DNA of 64,000 nt, taken from AP-15 sp963814865. GTDB lineage: Bacteria > Pseudomonadota > Alphaproteobacteria > ATCC43930 > CGMCC-115725. Below, in pieces: positions 28,480-38,145 of this stretch. Made by a program: the position numbers and the translations under genes. The stretch is taken from contig CAWFEN010000003.1 of the NCBI GenBank assembly GCA_963814865.1, forward strand, positions 1 to 64,000. Reading direction: 5' to 3'. Every line of letters begins with the position of its first letter. The first letter of the stretch is position 1. Below the pieces are notes generated by a model. It made no database searches. It saw only the letters and a list, made by a program, of their open reading frames with translations, and was not told the origin of the DNA.

Positions 28480-29828
28480 TGGGTCAATGGGAGAGCAAGC
28501 TTTCGCTCGAGGGCTACGCGAAGCAGGTAGCGCCTCGCCAATTCAGTGAACTTTTGAAATGGCGGGGAGCGGAAGGTCTGAAGCTGGCCCTTCTTCTCAC
28601 TCCACAGCCCTATCTGAGCGCGATGCTTGCCGAAGCGGAAATCGGCGACGATGCGCTCGGGGAGGTCATCTCCTGGCTCGCGGACAAGGGCGACGCCATG
28701 TCTTGCGCTGCCGGGATCGAAATCGCTCTGCCTCGCCTTGCTGGCCATGATAGCCTAAAGGAGCCGCTTACTCGGCTTTTGAAGGTATTCGTGGCGGGGA
28801 AGCCCGCAGCCAATATCGATCGAATGAAACTACTGTCGTATCTTTTTCTCGTCGTGTATGGCGAGATCGCGCATTGCCGCATACACGCCGCGAAACCGCC
28901 GTTCTGGCGCAAACTGGCGGCGATGGCGCAAGCGACGCTTATAGCGCGGTGTATTGCCGACATCGGAGGCGACGCAACCGAGCTGGTCCGCTGGCTGCAA
29001 TCGGTCCGCAGTCAAATGTATTTGTTGCAATGCTTTGCCGATTTGCGGGTAGAGCCTCGGTGGCTTCCGGAGTTTGGGCTTCCACGTCAGCTAAGAAACG
29101 AGATATGTGGCCGCGTTTGGACGGCCGTGGCCAAGATAGCACCGGGCGTGTTGGAACCGGAGTTGACCGATTTGGTGATGGGCGACGGGGACGGAAGTCT
29201 CAAGGGGCAATTCAATGCAACGCACGCCTGTTTTTCTGGCCCCCTCGAAGGTTCAGTTGCGCCCCCTGTTGAACTGCCCGCAGAGGAAGTGGCCCGGATC
29301 AGGGATGATTTGTCCTCCGCGACGATTACAATCGAGTCAGTTTCGGGACTGGCGAACGCCGCGATAGTGGTTCGGTTTCCAGCCGAGCTCGCGGACATGG
29401 CCGCCGACGCCATCGCCCGCGCCGATTATCGGCTCCCCCACGATGATAAGACGGCCTTCGTCGCGCACTTGCTTGGCCTGGCCTCCGCGGCAGCCATAGC
29501 CCGAAGCTCCAAATTAGCGAACGCATTGTTCTTGCTGCTGCGGACGTACCGGCACTTTCACCCGGATGAATTGACCATTGAAGACGGTTTTAGAATTGCC
29601 ATCATCGCTTGCGCCAGCCACTCGGAGCTGCCGGATTGGTGCAAGAGCCTTGGCGATTTCATGATCGATTGCGCATTCCAGCCGATAACAGTCGAAGAGG
29701 CAACGCGCCTGCATTCGCATCTTGTGTATTTGTGCCACCTCGTTCCGGAGTTGTGGTCCACTTGTGGACAGGCCGAGGCTGCACTTCAGTCCGTGTTGAT
29801 GTCTTTAGGGACGTTGACCGGGACATAG
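28479..29828 (+). pseudogene. C-terminal segment of giant HNH-TPR-PIN protein, severed by IS630
   Basis: 449 residues, directly in frame with the upstream segment once the IS and one TA are removed (RYYQRLV joins GQWESKLSLEGYAKQ). It is helical, with conserved-looking aromatic and Leu positions (ATLIARCIADIGGDATELVR, LRTYRHFHPDELTIEDGFRI) but no recognised domain. It has no start codon of its own. The upstream protein therefore ends prematurely with LVDST inside the IS. Confidence 0.75.
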
Positions 29829-29914
29829 CCGTAGGCATCGGCCATATCTCAACGCCCTCCCGAAAGACCGCTCGCGGCGCATCTCGGCGATTTTCGGCGG
29901 CGGGCCGGCAAGCG

Positions 29915-30010
29915 CATTACAGACTTGCAATCGCGCTTCATAATTGACTTGTTTAAGGTAGTCATTATATACTTGTAAACGTAATGCATAATATACTCAT
30001 AATTCCGCAC
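29915..30010 (+). repeat. four tandem 24-bp repeats
   Basis: Units start at 29915, 29939, 29963 and 29987, each beginning CAT(T/A)A and carrying ACTTG (ACTCA in the last) at positions 9-13. The spacing is exactly 24 bp. They cover the promoter of the Fic gene and end 22 bp before its ATG. Such arrays bind a repressor or replication protein on successive helix faces. No fifth unit lies upstream. Confidence 0.75.
29944..29973 (+). promoter_or_regulatory. sigma70-type promoter of the AbiEi-Fic gene
   Basis: TTGACT (29944) and TATACT (29968) with an 18-bp spacer, in an AT-rich patch inside otherwise GC-rich DNA. The -35 box lies in the second and the -10 box in the third 24-bp repeat, so binding to the repeats would block or position RNA polymerase. 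Confidence 0.55.
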
Positions 30011-30032
30011 GATCCGGCGGTTCAGGACTCCG

Positions 30033-31595
30033 ATGCCGACACCCAACGAGAAACTAGCCGCTTCGCTAAGCGCGCTCCAGGCCCTGCAACAGGGCGTGCG
30101 CCGCGTGTTTCAGTCGAAGGAGCTTAGTCGCATTCACCGGGAGCGGCTGCTCCGCAACGGCTTCGTCTGCGAGGTCATGAAGGGGTGGCTGATTTCGTCG
30201 AGTCCGAACGCTCGCGATGGCGATAGCACGCCCTGGTACGCGTCGTTCTGGGAGTTTTGCGGCCGCTACGCTCAAGACCGGTTCGGCGATGCATGGCACC
30301 TCTCGCCGGAGCAATCGCTGCTGCTCCATGCAGAAAATACCGTCATCCCTACCCAGGTCGTCATCTACGCCACAAGGGGGACGAACAACGTCGTCAAGCT
30401 GCTGTTCGAGACGTCGATCTACGACTTGAAGCAGGCGGAGATGACGCCCGCCTCCGACCTGACGGTGCGCGACGGCCTGCGCCTGTATGCGCCGGCGGCC
30501 GCCCTGATCAAGGTGCCGGAGGCGTTCTTCACCCGCCATCCAATTGAGTCGCAAGTCGCCTTGGCCGGCATCACCGATGCCTCCGAGGTGCTGCGGCGCT
30601 TGCTTGACGGAGGGCATTCCGTCGTCGCGGGACGGCTGGCCGGCGCTTTTCGCCGCGCCCGCCGGGGGGATATCGCCGACGAGATTGTCGCGGCGATGAA
30701 GGCGGCGGAGTACAGCGTCCGCGAAACCGATCCGTTCATGCAACGGCAGACATTCGGGACGCTGCGGCCGGTTACCGCGCCGATCGTCGGCCGCATGCAG
30801 GCGATGTGGCAGGCGATGCGCGAGCCGGTGATGGCGGCGTTTCCGCAAGCCCCCGGCCTGCCGAAGGACCGGGATCTTTATCTGCGATCCATCGAAGAAA
30901 TCTATAAAAGCGATGCCTACCATTCGCTGTCCATCGAGGGCTACAGCGTCACGCCCGAGCTGATCGAGCGCGTGAGAGCGGGCGGCTGGAACCCCGACCG
31001 TCACGATGACGACCGGGAGAGCCGCGATGCCCTGGCGGCCCGCGGCTATTGGCAGGCTTTCCAGGCCGTGAAAGCGTCGGTCGGCGAGATTATCGCCGGC
31101 GCCAATCCCGGCGCGCTTGCGCGCATCGCCCATCGCGACTGGTATCGCGAACTCTTTCAGCCCTGCGTCGCGGTTGGTCTGCTACGGCCGGGCTCGCTCG
31201 CGGGCTATCGCAATGACGCCGTCTATCTGCGCACCTCGCGCTATGTGCCGCCGCGCTGGGAAGCGGTGCGGGACGCCATGCCGGCGCTGTTCGATCTGAT
31301 CGAACAGGAGCTGGAGCCAGGCGTCCGCGCCGTGCTGGGGCATTGGCTGTTCGGCTATATTCATCCCTATCCGGACGGCAATGGACGGATGGCGCGTTTT
31401 TTGATGAACGCGATGCTCGCCTCCGGCGGTTATCCGTGGACGGTCATCCGTGTCGAGGATCGCGATGCCTATCTGGCCGCGCTCGACCGCGCCAGCATCG
31501 ACATGGACATTGGCCCGTTCGCGGATTTTTTGGCGGAACGGGTGCAGGGGTCGATGCAGGGGGCCGGCCGCGCTTCAAAACGCTCAGGAATTTGA
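30033..31595 (+). CDS. Fic-domain AMPylase with AbiEi-like N-terminal winged helix
   Basis: A 520-residue protein. Residues about 1-100 resemble the AbiEi antitoxin winged helix (GVRRVFQSKELSRIHRERLL, GFVCEVMKGWLI). The Fic core covers about 280-510, with the active-site loop HPYPDGNGRMAR (His444) and the inhibitory-helix motif SLSIEG (Ser298-Gly303) N-terminal to it, which marks a class II, self-inhibited Fic protein. Fic enzymes transfer AMP (or related groups) to target Ser/Thr/Tyr. The promoter repeats upstream fit autoregulation by the winged helix. A fragment of a related gene lies at 18316. Confidence 0.88.
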   Translation: MPTPNEKLAASLSALQALQQGVRRVFQSKELSRIHRERLLRNGFVCEVMKGWLISSSPNARDGDSTPWYASFWEFCGRYAQDRFGDAWHLSPEQSLLLHAENTVIPTQVVIYATRGTNNVVKLLFETSIYDLKQAEMTPASDLTVRDGLRLYAPAAALIKVPEAFFTRHPIESQVALAGITDASEVLRRLLDGGHSVVAGRLAGAFRRARRGDIADEIVAAMKAAEYSVRETDPFMQRQTFGTLRPVTAPIVGRMQAMWQAMREPVMAAFPQAPGLPKDRDLYLRSIEEIYKSDAYHSLSIEGYSVTPELIERVRAGGWNPDRHDDDRESRDALAARGYWQAFQAVKASVGEIIAGANPGALARIAHRDWYRELFQPCVAVGLLRPGSLAGYRNDAVYLRTSRYVPPRWEAVRDAMPALFDLIEQELEPGVRAVLGHWLFGYIHPYPDGNGRMARFLMNAMLASGGYPWTVIRVEDRDAYLAALDRASIDMDIGPFADFLAERVQGSMQGAGRASKRSGI

Positions 31596-31618
31596 CACCC
31601 GATCAGGAATGCTCCGCG

Positions 31619-32443
31619 ATGAACATAGAGACAGCGGCCTCGATGAAAGTGAGATGGCTATACCGTTATCAGCGGTTCGCCCCTGATCGTCTCAGAAACT
31701 TGCTTCAAACCAACAAGGTTTATTGCAGTTCTCCAGATACCTTCAATGACCCGTGGGATTGCCGCCCCTGCTTCAGCGAGGGACAGCTGGAAAAGCCGGA
31801 AGTTCTCGAAAAGCATATCAGGTGGTTCGAACAGGCGGACCGGAAGCATGATCCCAAAACAGAGGATCAACATCGCCAAATGGCTGAGTCACTACGTCGA
31901 AGCCCGCATCGGGTCAGAGAGATGGTCGATGAGATTTCCGCCGGCATCGGTTCGGTAATCGATCATCGTTATGGCGTTTGCTGCTTCACAACAAAGATCA
32001 ATTCCACGCTCATGTGGTCGCATTATGCGGACCATCACCAGGGTATTTGTCTGGAATTCGCCACGGACAATGATGTAGTTTGCGCGGCATTGAAGGTTGA
32101 GTATTGCGATGAATATCCTTTCCTCGATCTTTCCGATGATAGCGCAGAGCAAAATTTGCTTCCCCTCATCAGTAAATCCTCGAACTGGGCCTATGAGGAC
32201 GAATATCGCCTCATTGCTCAGGAACGAAAGGTCGCATTGGGAAGCGGATCTTTGATGATGGACGATCATCTGCTTGAGCTTCCTCCGCGCGCTATCAAGT
32301 CCGTCATCGCCGGGTGCTCGATGCCGGATCATATCCGCGGCGAACTCCGCGAAATCGTTGCTCAGACAGGTGACACTGTAGAAATCAAGAAGGCTGTCCG
32401 CATTCGTGACCACTACCGTGTAAAGATCGAACCGAGCATTTGA
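31619..32443 (+). CDS. DUF2971 domain protein
   Basis: A 274-residue protein; start at the ATG at 31619 with AGGA upstream, 23 nt after the Fic stop, so co-transcription is likely. The family signature is present: LYRYQRFAPDRLRNLLQTNK near the N-terminus, YCSSPDTFNDPWDC, YGVCCFTTKINSTLMWSHYA and YEDEYRLIAQ. DUF2971 proteins have no settled biochemistry but are often found in defence islands. Confidence 0.82.
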   Translation: MNIETAASMKVRWLYRYQRFAPDRLRNLLQTNKVYCSSPDTFNDPWDCRPCFSEGQLEKPEVLEKHIRWFEQADRKHDPKTEDQHRQMAESLRRSPHRVREMVDEISAGIGSVIDHRYGVCCFTTKINSTLMWSHYADHHQGICLEFATDNDVVCAALKVEYCDEYPFLDLSDDSAEQNLLPLISKSSNWAYEDEYRLIAQERKVALGSGSLMMDDHLLELPPRAIKSVIAGCSMPDHIRGELREIVAQTGDTVEIKKAVRIRDHYRVKIEPSI

Positions 32444-32476
32444 CGGAAAAAAAACGACTGTGAAAGATCTTCTATA

Positions 32477-33496
32477 ATGATCACCGATTCGGCAGCGTGG
32501 ATTGAGGACGGGGAGAAGTACGCGCTCGTCGGCTTGAGCCTCAAATTTGAAGGGCAGCTTCCGCCGGGAAAGATCACGGCCAATCTGTCGGTATTGGCCG
32601 ACACGAAATTCACCGTGCCTCCCAATTGGCGCGAGTGGCTGGGGAGCGTCCGCGCCGGGGAAGTCGAGGACTGCAATCTGTTCCTGCTCAGCAAGCTGGC
32701 GTCCTCGACGCCTGGCGTTCTCGACGCTGAAAACCAGGCACTGCAACAGCGTGTCTGGAATTTCTACGTCGGCCTGTTGTTGGCGAGCGCCTTTGCGCCG
32801 GCGCACAGGCCGGTCTTGCTCACGGGCTCGCGCCGTGGCGGGGAAATCGACCTGCGCCAACAGCAGGATTTTGACCAGCCAATCCCCTGCCTGTTCCGGC
32901 CGTATCCGCCCGTCGTTCCGGACGATATCCGGCTTGCCGCCGGTTTCGGGGAGAATCTTGAGGCTTTGGCCGCTTCGCCGATTGCTGGCGGTCATTGGCG
33001 GCTGTTCAGGACCCTGCATATCTATACGGAAGCCCGCACGACTTCAGAGATTGTTGACCGGATTCACCAGTATTGCCGCTGCATCGACGGCCTGATTTTA
33101 CCCGATGCCGGTCAGACCAGGCGGCAGTTCAGGAGCAGAACCGAGCTGTTCATTGGCCCGGGTCACCACGAGCTGATGGGCGAGCTATACGATGTCCGCA
33201 GCGCTGTTGAGCATTTGCACGAGAACCGGTACCTGGAATCCTTTGACCGCGCGGTACGGCTTGATCTCGCGCAGAAGGAGGCGATTGTCGAGTATGTCGC
33301 GCAGACAGCGTTGGCGCGGATACTGGCGAAGCGAAGTCTGTGGCCTCATTTTGCGAATACGACCGCGCTCGGCCATTTCTGGGCATTGCCGCCCGATGAC
33401 CGGCAAGGCATCTGGGGCGATCCGGTCGATCCGATGGTCGCTATTGCAGAATTTGATCCGACGTATATTCACAATGGCCTTCTGGGCGCTCCGTGA
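32477..33496 (+). CDS. HEPN (ApeA-like) domain protein
   Basis: A 339-residue protein, third in the Fic-DUF2971 cluster (33-nt gap). The N-terminal about 180 residues are beta-rich with no named domain. The C-terminal part carries the ApeA-type HEPN layout: RFRTLHIYTEARTTSEIVDR-like helix, CRCIDGLILPDAGQTRRQFR, then YDVRSAVEHLHENRY with the R-x4-H HEPN motif. HEPN domains are often RNases in phage defence. The catalytic status is inferred, not shown. Confidence 0.65.
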   Translation: MITDSAAWIEDGEKYALVGLSLKFEGQLPPGKITANLSVLADTKFTVPPNWREWLGSVRAGEVEDCNLFLLSKLASSTPGVLDAENQALQQRVWNFYVGLLLASAFAPAHRPVLLTGSRRGGEIDLRQQQDFDQPIPCLFRPYPPVVPDDIRLAAGFGENLEALAASPIAGGHWRLFRTLHIYTEARTTSEIVDRIHQYCRCIDGLILPDAGQTRRQFRSRTELFIGPGHHELMGELYDVRSAVEHLHENRYLESFDRAVRLDLAQKEAIVEYVAQTALARILAKRSLWPHFANTTALGHFWALPPDDRQGIWGDPVDPMVAIAEFDPTYIHNGLLGAP

Positions 33497-33583
33497 GAGG
33501 CCAAATGACTTTAGAAGATTGTCCTCATCCTGCCTCCATCGGTCACTGTCTTGTTCGGAGGCGCTGCCCCTGATTGCGCCTCT

Positions 33584-34004
33584 TTAGCTCACGCCTTCGA
33601 CGATGAAGCCGCGGCCGGTCGAGTTTCGAGCCGCATGGGGAGGATTTTCTGCATCGGCGGCGCGGACTGTCGTCCGCGCTGACGGTTCCCGGTTGGTATG
33701 CATCAAGCCAACGGGCTTCAATTGTTGCAAGCCGTCTTCCGGATTACCGTTCCAGCCCGTTATCGCGCTGCCGTCCGCTGCACCGGCGAAACTCGCGTTC
33801 GGATATGCCCATCGCCCATCGCTCCAGAAAGGCTTTGCCCTCCCTTGACGTTCTGAAATCAACCGCACCGCAGCCGTAGTCCAGTTTTTCAAACCGGTTT
33901 TCGATGTGGCTGAGCCACCCGTTGCCGAATTGCTCATCCCGGTTTGGGACAAGGCGCGCCATAGGCCGGTTGGACGCCTCTAAAAACTGGTTGTTTTTGA
34001 TCAC
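33584..34004 (-). pseudogene. HFPEGP-family protein A, C-terminal part cut off by IS5
   Basis: Reading on the minus strand: VIKNNQFLEASNRPMARLVP and KLDYGCGAVDFRTSREGKAF in the upstream frame, then after a +1 shift near 33755 NPEDGLQQLKPVGLMHTNRE to the stop at 33584. It has no start of its own and abuts the IS5 element. The N-terminal part of the same gene continues at 35153-35853. Confidence 0.5.
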
Positions 34005-34009
34005 GAATC

Positions 34010-35150
34010 GCCTGCTTCTGGGATGGGGGATGCGGGGGATCGAGGATGGCGGGGCAACCGGGATTTTTCGACGGCGACGAGCGATTGAAGGCTTTGTCGG
34101 CAGCGGGCGACCCGTTGGAGCGACTGGCCAAAGTCGTCGATTTCGAGGTGTTCCGCGGGGAGCTGGAAGCCGCTTTGTCGCGCTCGGACCGGGCCAAGGG
34201 CGGGCGGCCGCCCTATGACCTGGTGCTGATGTTTAAAATCCTGGTGCTGCAAACGCTGTACACGCTGTCGGATGACCAGACCGAATATCAACTGAAGGAT
34301 CGGCTGTCATTCATGAGGTTTGTCGGGCTGGCGCTGCACGATCCCGTCCCGGACGCCAAGACGATCTGGCTCTATCGCGAGCAGCTGGGGCGGGTCGGCG
34401 CGGTTGAGCGTCTCTTCGCACGGTTTGACGAGATACTGCGGGTGAAGGGCTGGCTGGCGATGGGCGGTCAAATCGTCGATGCGACGGTGATCGAGGCGCG
34501 CCGGCCGCGATTGACCAAGGTCGAGAAGGACACCATCAAGGGCGGCGGCATTCCTGCCGAATGGAAGCCGGCGCGGCGTGCGCAGATCGATCGCGACGGG
34601 CGCTGGACATTGAAGCGCGGGCGCAAGCGCGAGACCCCGGCCAATCAAGCCCCCGGCGGCCACCAGCGCCAGCCGGAGATCGCGGTGCCGATGTTCGGGT
34701 ACAAGAACCACGTCGGCGTCGACCGCGAGCACGGTCTGCTGCGGCGCTATGTCGTCACCCACGCGGCAAGATATGACGGCAGCCAACTCGGCGCGGTGCT
34801 CGATCGCGACAACACCGCCAGCGATGTGTGGGCCGATACCGCCTACCGCTCGGCCGCCAACCTGGCCCTGCTCGAGCGCCGTGGGCTGAGGCCGCAATTC
34901 CAGCGCAAAAAGCCCCGGGGCAAGAAGATGCCGGCGCACATCGTCCGGGGCAATGCCACTCGCGCCCGGGTGCGATCACGGGTCGAGCATGTCTTCGCCG
35001 CCCAGAAATGCCGCTTCGGGCTGATCGTGCGGACCGTCGGCATGGTCCGTGCCCGAGCCAAGATCGGCATGGCCAATCTCGTCTACAATTTCGCCCGCCT
35101 GGCCTGGCTTCAGGGACGAACCGCGCCGGCGTGACGCATACCCACCGAGT
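34010..35150 (+). mobile_element. IS5-family insertion (ends approximate)
   Basis: It consists of an intact IS5-type transposase gene with short non-coding margins, sitting inside protein A. I could not find convincing terminal inverted repeats or a target duplication by eye, so the ends are given to within about 20 bp only. Confidence 0.7.
34046..35134 (+). CDS. IS5-family transposase
   Basis: A 362-residue DDE transposase starting MAGQPGFFDGDERLKALSAA. The N-terminal DUF772-type region (PPYDLVLMFKILVLQTLYTL, QLKDRLSFMRFVGLALHD) is followed by the catalytic part: Asp in GGQIVDATVIEARRP, Asp in DVWADTAYRSAAN and Glu in RVRSRVEHVFAAQKC. Length and layout match the IS5 group. Intact. Confidence 0.92.
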   Translation: MAGQPGFFDGDERLKALSAAGDPLERLAKVVDFEVFRGELEAALSRSDRAKGGRPPYDLVLMFKILVLQTLYTLSDDQTEYQLKDRLSFMRFVGLALHDPVPDAKTIWLYREQLGRVGAVERLFARFDEILRVKGWLAMGGQIVDATVIEARRPRLTKVEKDTIKGGGIPAEWKPARRAQIDRDGRWTLKRGRKRETPANQAPGGHQRQPEIAVPMFGYKNHVGVDREHGLLRRYVVTHAARYDGSQLGAVLDRDNTASDVWADTAYRSAANLALLERRGLRPQFQRKKPRGKKMPAHIVRGNATRARVRSRVEHVFAAQKCRFGLIVRTVGMVRARAKIGMANLVYNFARLAWLQGRTAPA

Positions 35151-35152
35151 TC

Positions 35153-35853
35153 GGCCAGCGACAAACCACACCCGTTCGCCGCAGTACCGATCGGCCCGCT
35201 AATCGGAACCATCAGCCTGATGACCCGCCGAAAATCATCGCAAAACCCGGTAATTCGAGCCGTCCGGTTGTTTCTGGAAAGCAGATAACTGCCGTCCGGC
35301 GTTTTTCGCCATGAGAGCGCCGACCAGATTTTCGCCTGCTCGCGCGCTGTGTGTCGGCTGCGCAGGTTTAAGCCCCGCCCGATGCCTGAGAAATCCACGC
35401 CATTGAGAGCGTCGATATGCGTGAGGTAATTCGGCTGGGCCGGGTCCCGCTCCAGAGCCCTGATCTCGCGCATCGCCGCCTGCCAGCGGGCGGCGGCGGG
35501 GCGAGGCTCGGCGCCCAGGTTCTCAAGCCATTTGCAATACGCCCTTTGCGCCTTTTCGCGCGCCCCTCGGACCTTCCGGGAAATGCAGGATCAGGACAGT
35601 CGCCGCCGCAGCCGCCGCCTCCCGCAATTCCTCGGGTTGCGGTGTCCTGCCCGTCGGCACATGCCGCATCTCCGTGCAGACGATGCCGGACCTTGTTCCA
35701 TTCCTCGCGGGCATAGCTGGGCCTGCGTTCGACCAAGACGTGCTCGAATAACCCGGGCAAGCCCGTGACGGCGGTTGCCTCCAGCCCGGCAGGGCTTTTG
35801 GAGGCAGATGCGGGATGTCCGGCTTCGTCATGGCTGTCGCCGCGTACGCTCAT
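35153..35853 (-). pseudogene. HFPEGP-family protein A, N-terminal part
   Basis: The ATG at 35853 begins MSVRGDSHDEAGHPASASKS. Two +1 shifts (near 35720 and 35530) are needed to follow the conserved reading: REEWNKVRHRLHG, then ELREAAAAAATVLILHFPEGPRG, then ALNGVDFSGIGRGLNLRSRH. This gives the same HFPEGP ... (I/V)DFSG order as proteins B (35891) and C (38146). It then runs to LSLAELGG at the IS5 border. Function unknown; probably the last gene of the minus-strand cluster. Confidence 0.5.
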
Positions 35854-35890
35854 CGCTCATTGTTTTCTTGTCCTCCCGTGAGAGCCATCG

Positions 35891-36680
35891 TCATCGCTCG
35901 AAACCATCCCGCTCCCGGTTGCGCGCTTTGGACCCGCCCTGCCGCGCGCGGCCCGAGCCGGAAAAATCGATGTCGGCGTAAGGGTTGCAGGCGGCGGGCG
36001 CGAGCCCTTCTGACTTGGCTTGCTTCAGGGTGGACGCATAGTCGCGGCAAAAGGCTGACCAGCGGCGGGCCGGATCGGTGCGGTCGGGCGCCTCGGTTCC
36101 ATTGTTCAGCGCCCGGTCGGCGGCACTGTTCCATCGCCTGGCCTCCTGGCGCGACTGCGCAGCGACTGCCGGCCCTTCGGGGAAATGACGCATCAGCAGG
36201 GCGCGCACCTCGCGCGCCGCCGTCGCGGGATCTTCGATCCCGCTTCTTTGCGGGCGCATGGTAAAAGCTTCCTGGCAGGTGATTTTGACCGCTTGCCACG
36301 GGTCGGCCGCGGCGCTTTGCACCGGCGCATCCTTGCGGAAGAACCGCATCGGATGGTCCTGCCGCCCCGGCGGCGGCTCCTTAAGCTCCGGGGGCGTTTC
36401 AGCATGTTCGGCGGCGGCCGGTCGGGCTTCCGCGGCGTCCTTGCCGAGTGCGTGCGGCCGCTCCTGAGCAGCATCGCTGCCATTTCCGTTGCCGCCGCGT
36501 TCGGCGTTCCCGATGGGCAATGATCCGCCCGCGCGGCGTGTCATAGACGACAGCGCCTTTCAGGAACGCAGGCACCTGCGCGCCCGGATATGTCTCCTCA
36601 ATCGGTATGCCTTTGGCATCCGCAGGAAGGCGATAAACGCGGTGTTTGGTGTAGATGTATTTGTAATCGCTGTCAGTCAT
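35891..36680 (-). CDS. HFPEGP-family protein B
   Basis: Start at the ATG at 36680 (MTDSDYKYIYTKHRVYRLPA). A +1 shift near 36550 joins GAVVYDTPRGRIIAHRE to GNAERGGNGNGSDAAQ. Shared blocks with protein C are GIPIEETYPG (C: GIPIEEVYPG), VYDTPRG (C: FYETPQG), MRFF, LLMRHFPEGP (C: LMRHFPEGP), RRWSAFCRDYAS (C: RRWGMFCHDHAN) and ADIDFS (C: YAIDFS). The joined protein is about 260 residues, soluble, and partly disordered in the middle. No known domain. It has its own promoter (36703-36731). Confidence 0.6.
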
Positions 36681-36702
36681 GGTTGCGTCTCCATTATATT
36701 CT

Positions 36703-36731
36703 ATTATAAGTCAATTATGTATTTTTAACAA
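36703..36731 (-). promoter_or_regulatory. promoter of protein B gene, with a 24-bp-repeat-like motif
   Basis: On the minus strand TTGTTA (36731-36726), a 17-bp spacer and TATAAT (36708-36703) lie 22 bp before the ATG. The overlapping string CATAATTGACTT is identical to the first 12 bases of the second 24-bp repeat at 29939, which suggests that the same DNA-binding protein may act at both promoters. Confidence 0.55.
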
Positions 36732-36812
36732 TATTCGCGCCAATGCTCGTTATTCTGGTTCCGAAGACCAATGTATTCATGGCTTCGCGGCGATCCTTTC
36801 GCGCCGTCTGAT

Positions 36813-38082
36813 CTAAAAAGGGATGTCGTCGTCGAGTGGCCCGAACCGGCCGTGCAGCTCTTCCCGCTCCTCGGGCGTGTCGTCGGCCAGCTGTTCCGCC
36901 GTCGCGATCATCTGCTTCAAGCGAGGCCCGCGCCCGCCCGATCGTCTCGATGTCGAGCGGCAGCGCCGGCCGCCCCGGTTCCGGCGCGCACAGGCGGATT
37001 GCCGTCGCGATGATCTCGCGGATTTCGGCGGGGGTGGTGCGGTCGAGCGCCTTGCCGAGTTCGGCGGCGGGAAGCGCGACATCCTCCGGCAGCAGGCCTT
37101 GCGCGACCAGGGCCGCCGTCCGGCTGCGCAGCGCCCCGACAGACAGCACCCGGTCGATGCGGCCCGGCCGCTTCAAGATCCGCTTGTCGATCCGGCGCGG
37201 ATAATTGGTGGTGGCGATCAGGTAGGTTCCCGCCGGGTTGCGCGGCGTGTCCGTGCCGTCGAGAAAGCCGAGCGCCGCGCTCGTCGGCCTTACCAGCATG
37301 TCCATCTCCTCCACCATGACGATGCAGGGCCGTGCCTGCGCGGCGGCCTTGGCGCAGGTGCCGACGACGCTGGAATCGTCGTCGCCGAGCACGACCGGCA
37401 TGTCCCGGCCTAGTTCGGTGGCGAGCGCCATGAGGATGGAGGTTTTGCCGGTGCCGGGCGGCCCGGTCATCAGAACCTTGCGCATGCCGTTCTGGCCGTG
37501 ACGCGTAAAGAATTCGATGTTGCCGAAGAAGTGCCGCGCGTCCTCCAGCAGCGCCGGGTAGGACGGATGCGCCTGAAACCGGATCGTCTCCGCCTCGATC
37601 TTCCATTGGGCGTAAGCGACTTGGTCATCCCATTCGAAGGTGCGCCACAGCCCGCGCCGGGCCAGCTTTGTGCGGGCCCGCTTGCGCCCGCTTTCCAATA
37701 GCAGATAGAGGGCCCGGATCGTCTTCTCGGGCCCGGCCAGATATTCCCGCACCAGCTTGTTGTTCAGCTTGCAGCGGATGGCGTGCAGGACCTCGCCGTT
37801 GCCGAGATCGATGCGGAACGCGCCCGACCCGTCGGCGAACATCAGCTTGTGCCCGCCCGCGGTGCGGACGAGCACCGGCCCGGAACGCGTTGGCGCGATG
37901 GTGGAGGCGACTGGCGCAATCGTCAGCTTCCCGGCCGTCTTTTTCTGCCGCCGCTCGATCAGGAGCTGCAACACACGCGGCACCAGATCCTCGTCCTGCA
38001 CCACCACGGCGAAGGCTTCGCCGTAATGCTGGCGGTGCAGGTCCAGCACCTGCTCGACCATGCTTGGTTTCGCTGTTGTCAT
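36813..38082 (-). CDS. AAA+ ATPase
   Basis: About 420 residues, start at the ATG at 38082. The N-terminal about 170 residues form a beta-rich domain (SGPVLVRTAGGHKLMFADGS). The AAA core has Walker A GPPGTGKTS, Walker B CIVMVEEMD (EE in place of the usual DE), sensor 1 YLIATTNYP and arginine-finger region RILKRPGRIDRVL. A +1 shift near 37000 leads to the likely true C-terminus ERGELHGRF-like block ending GPLDDDIPF at 36813; the other frame runs on to 36715 with low-complexity Arg/Ala. It resembles BCS1/FtsH-type AAA ATPases. Probably remodels partners encoded in the same cluster. Confidence 0.8.
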
Positions 38083-38145
38083 CCTGAATTCCTGCTGCGC
38101 TGATCCGTACAGGTCGATTGGCGAGCCGGCTGATGGCCGGGGCGT

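Noticed and set aside
29915..30010. CRISPR array
   Set aside because: The 24-bp units are directly abutting with no spacers and sit on a promoter; no cas gene is in the window.
30066..31133. 355-residue minus-strand ORF opposite the Fic gene
   Set aside because: Antisense shadow of a gene with an unmistakable Fic motif.
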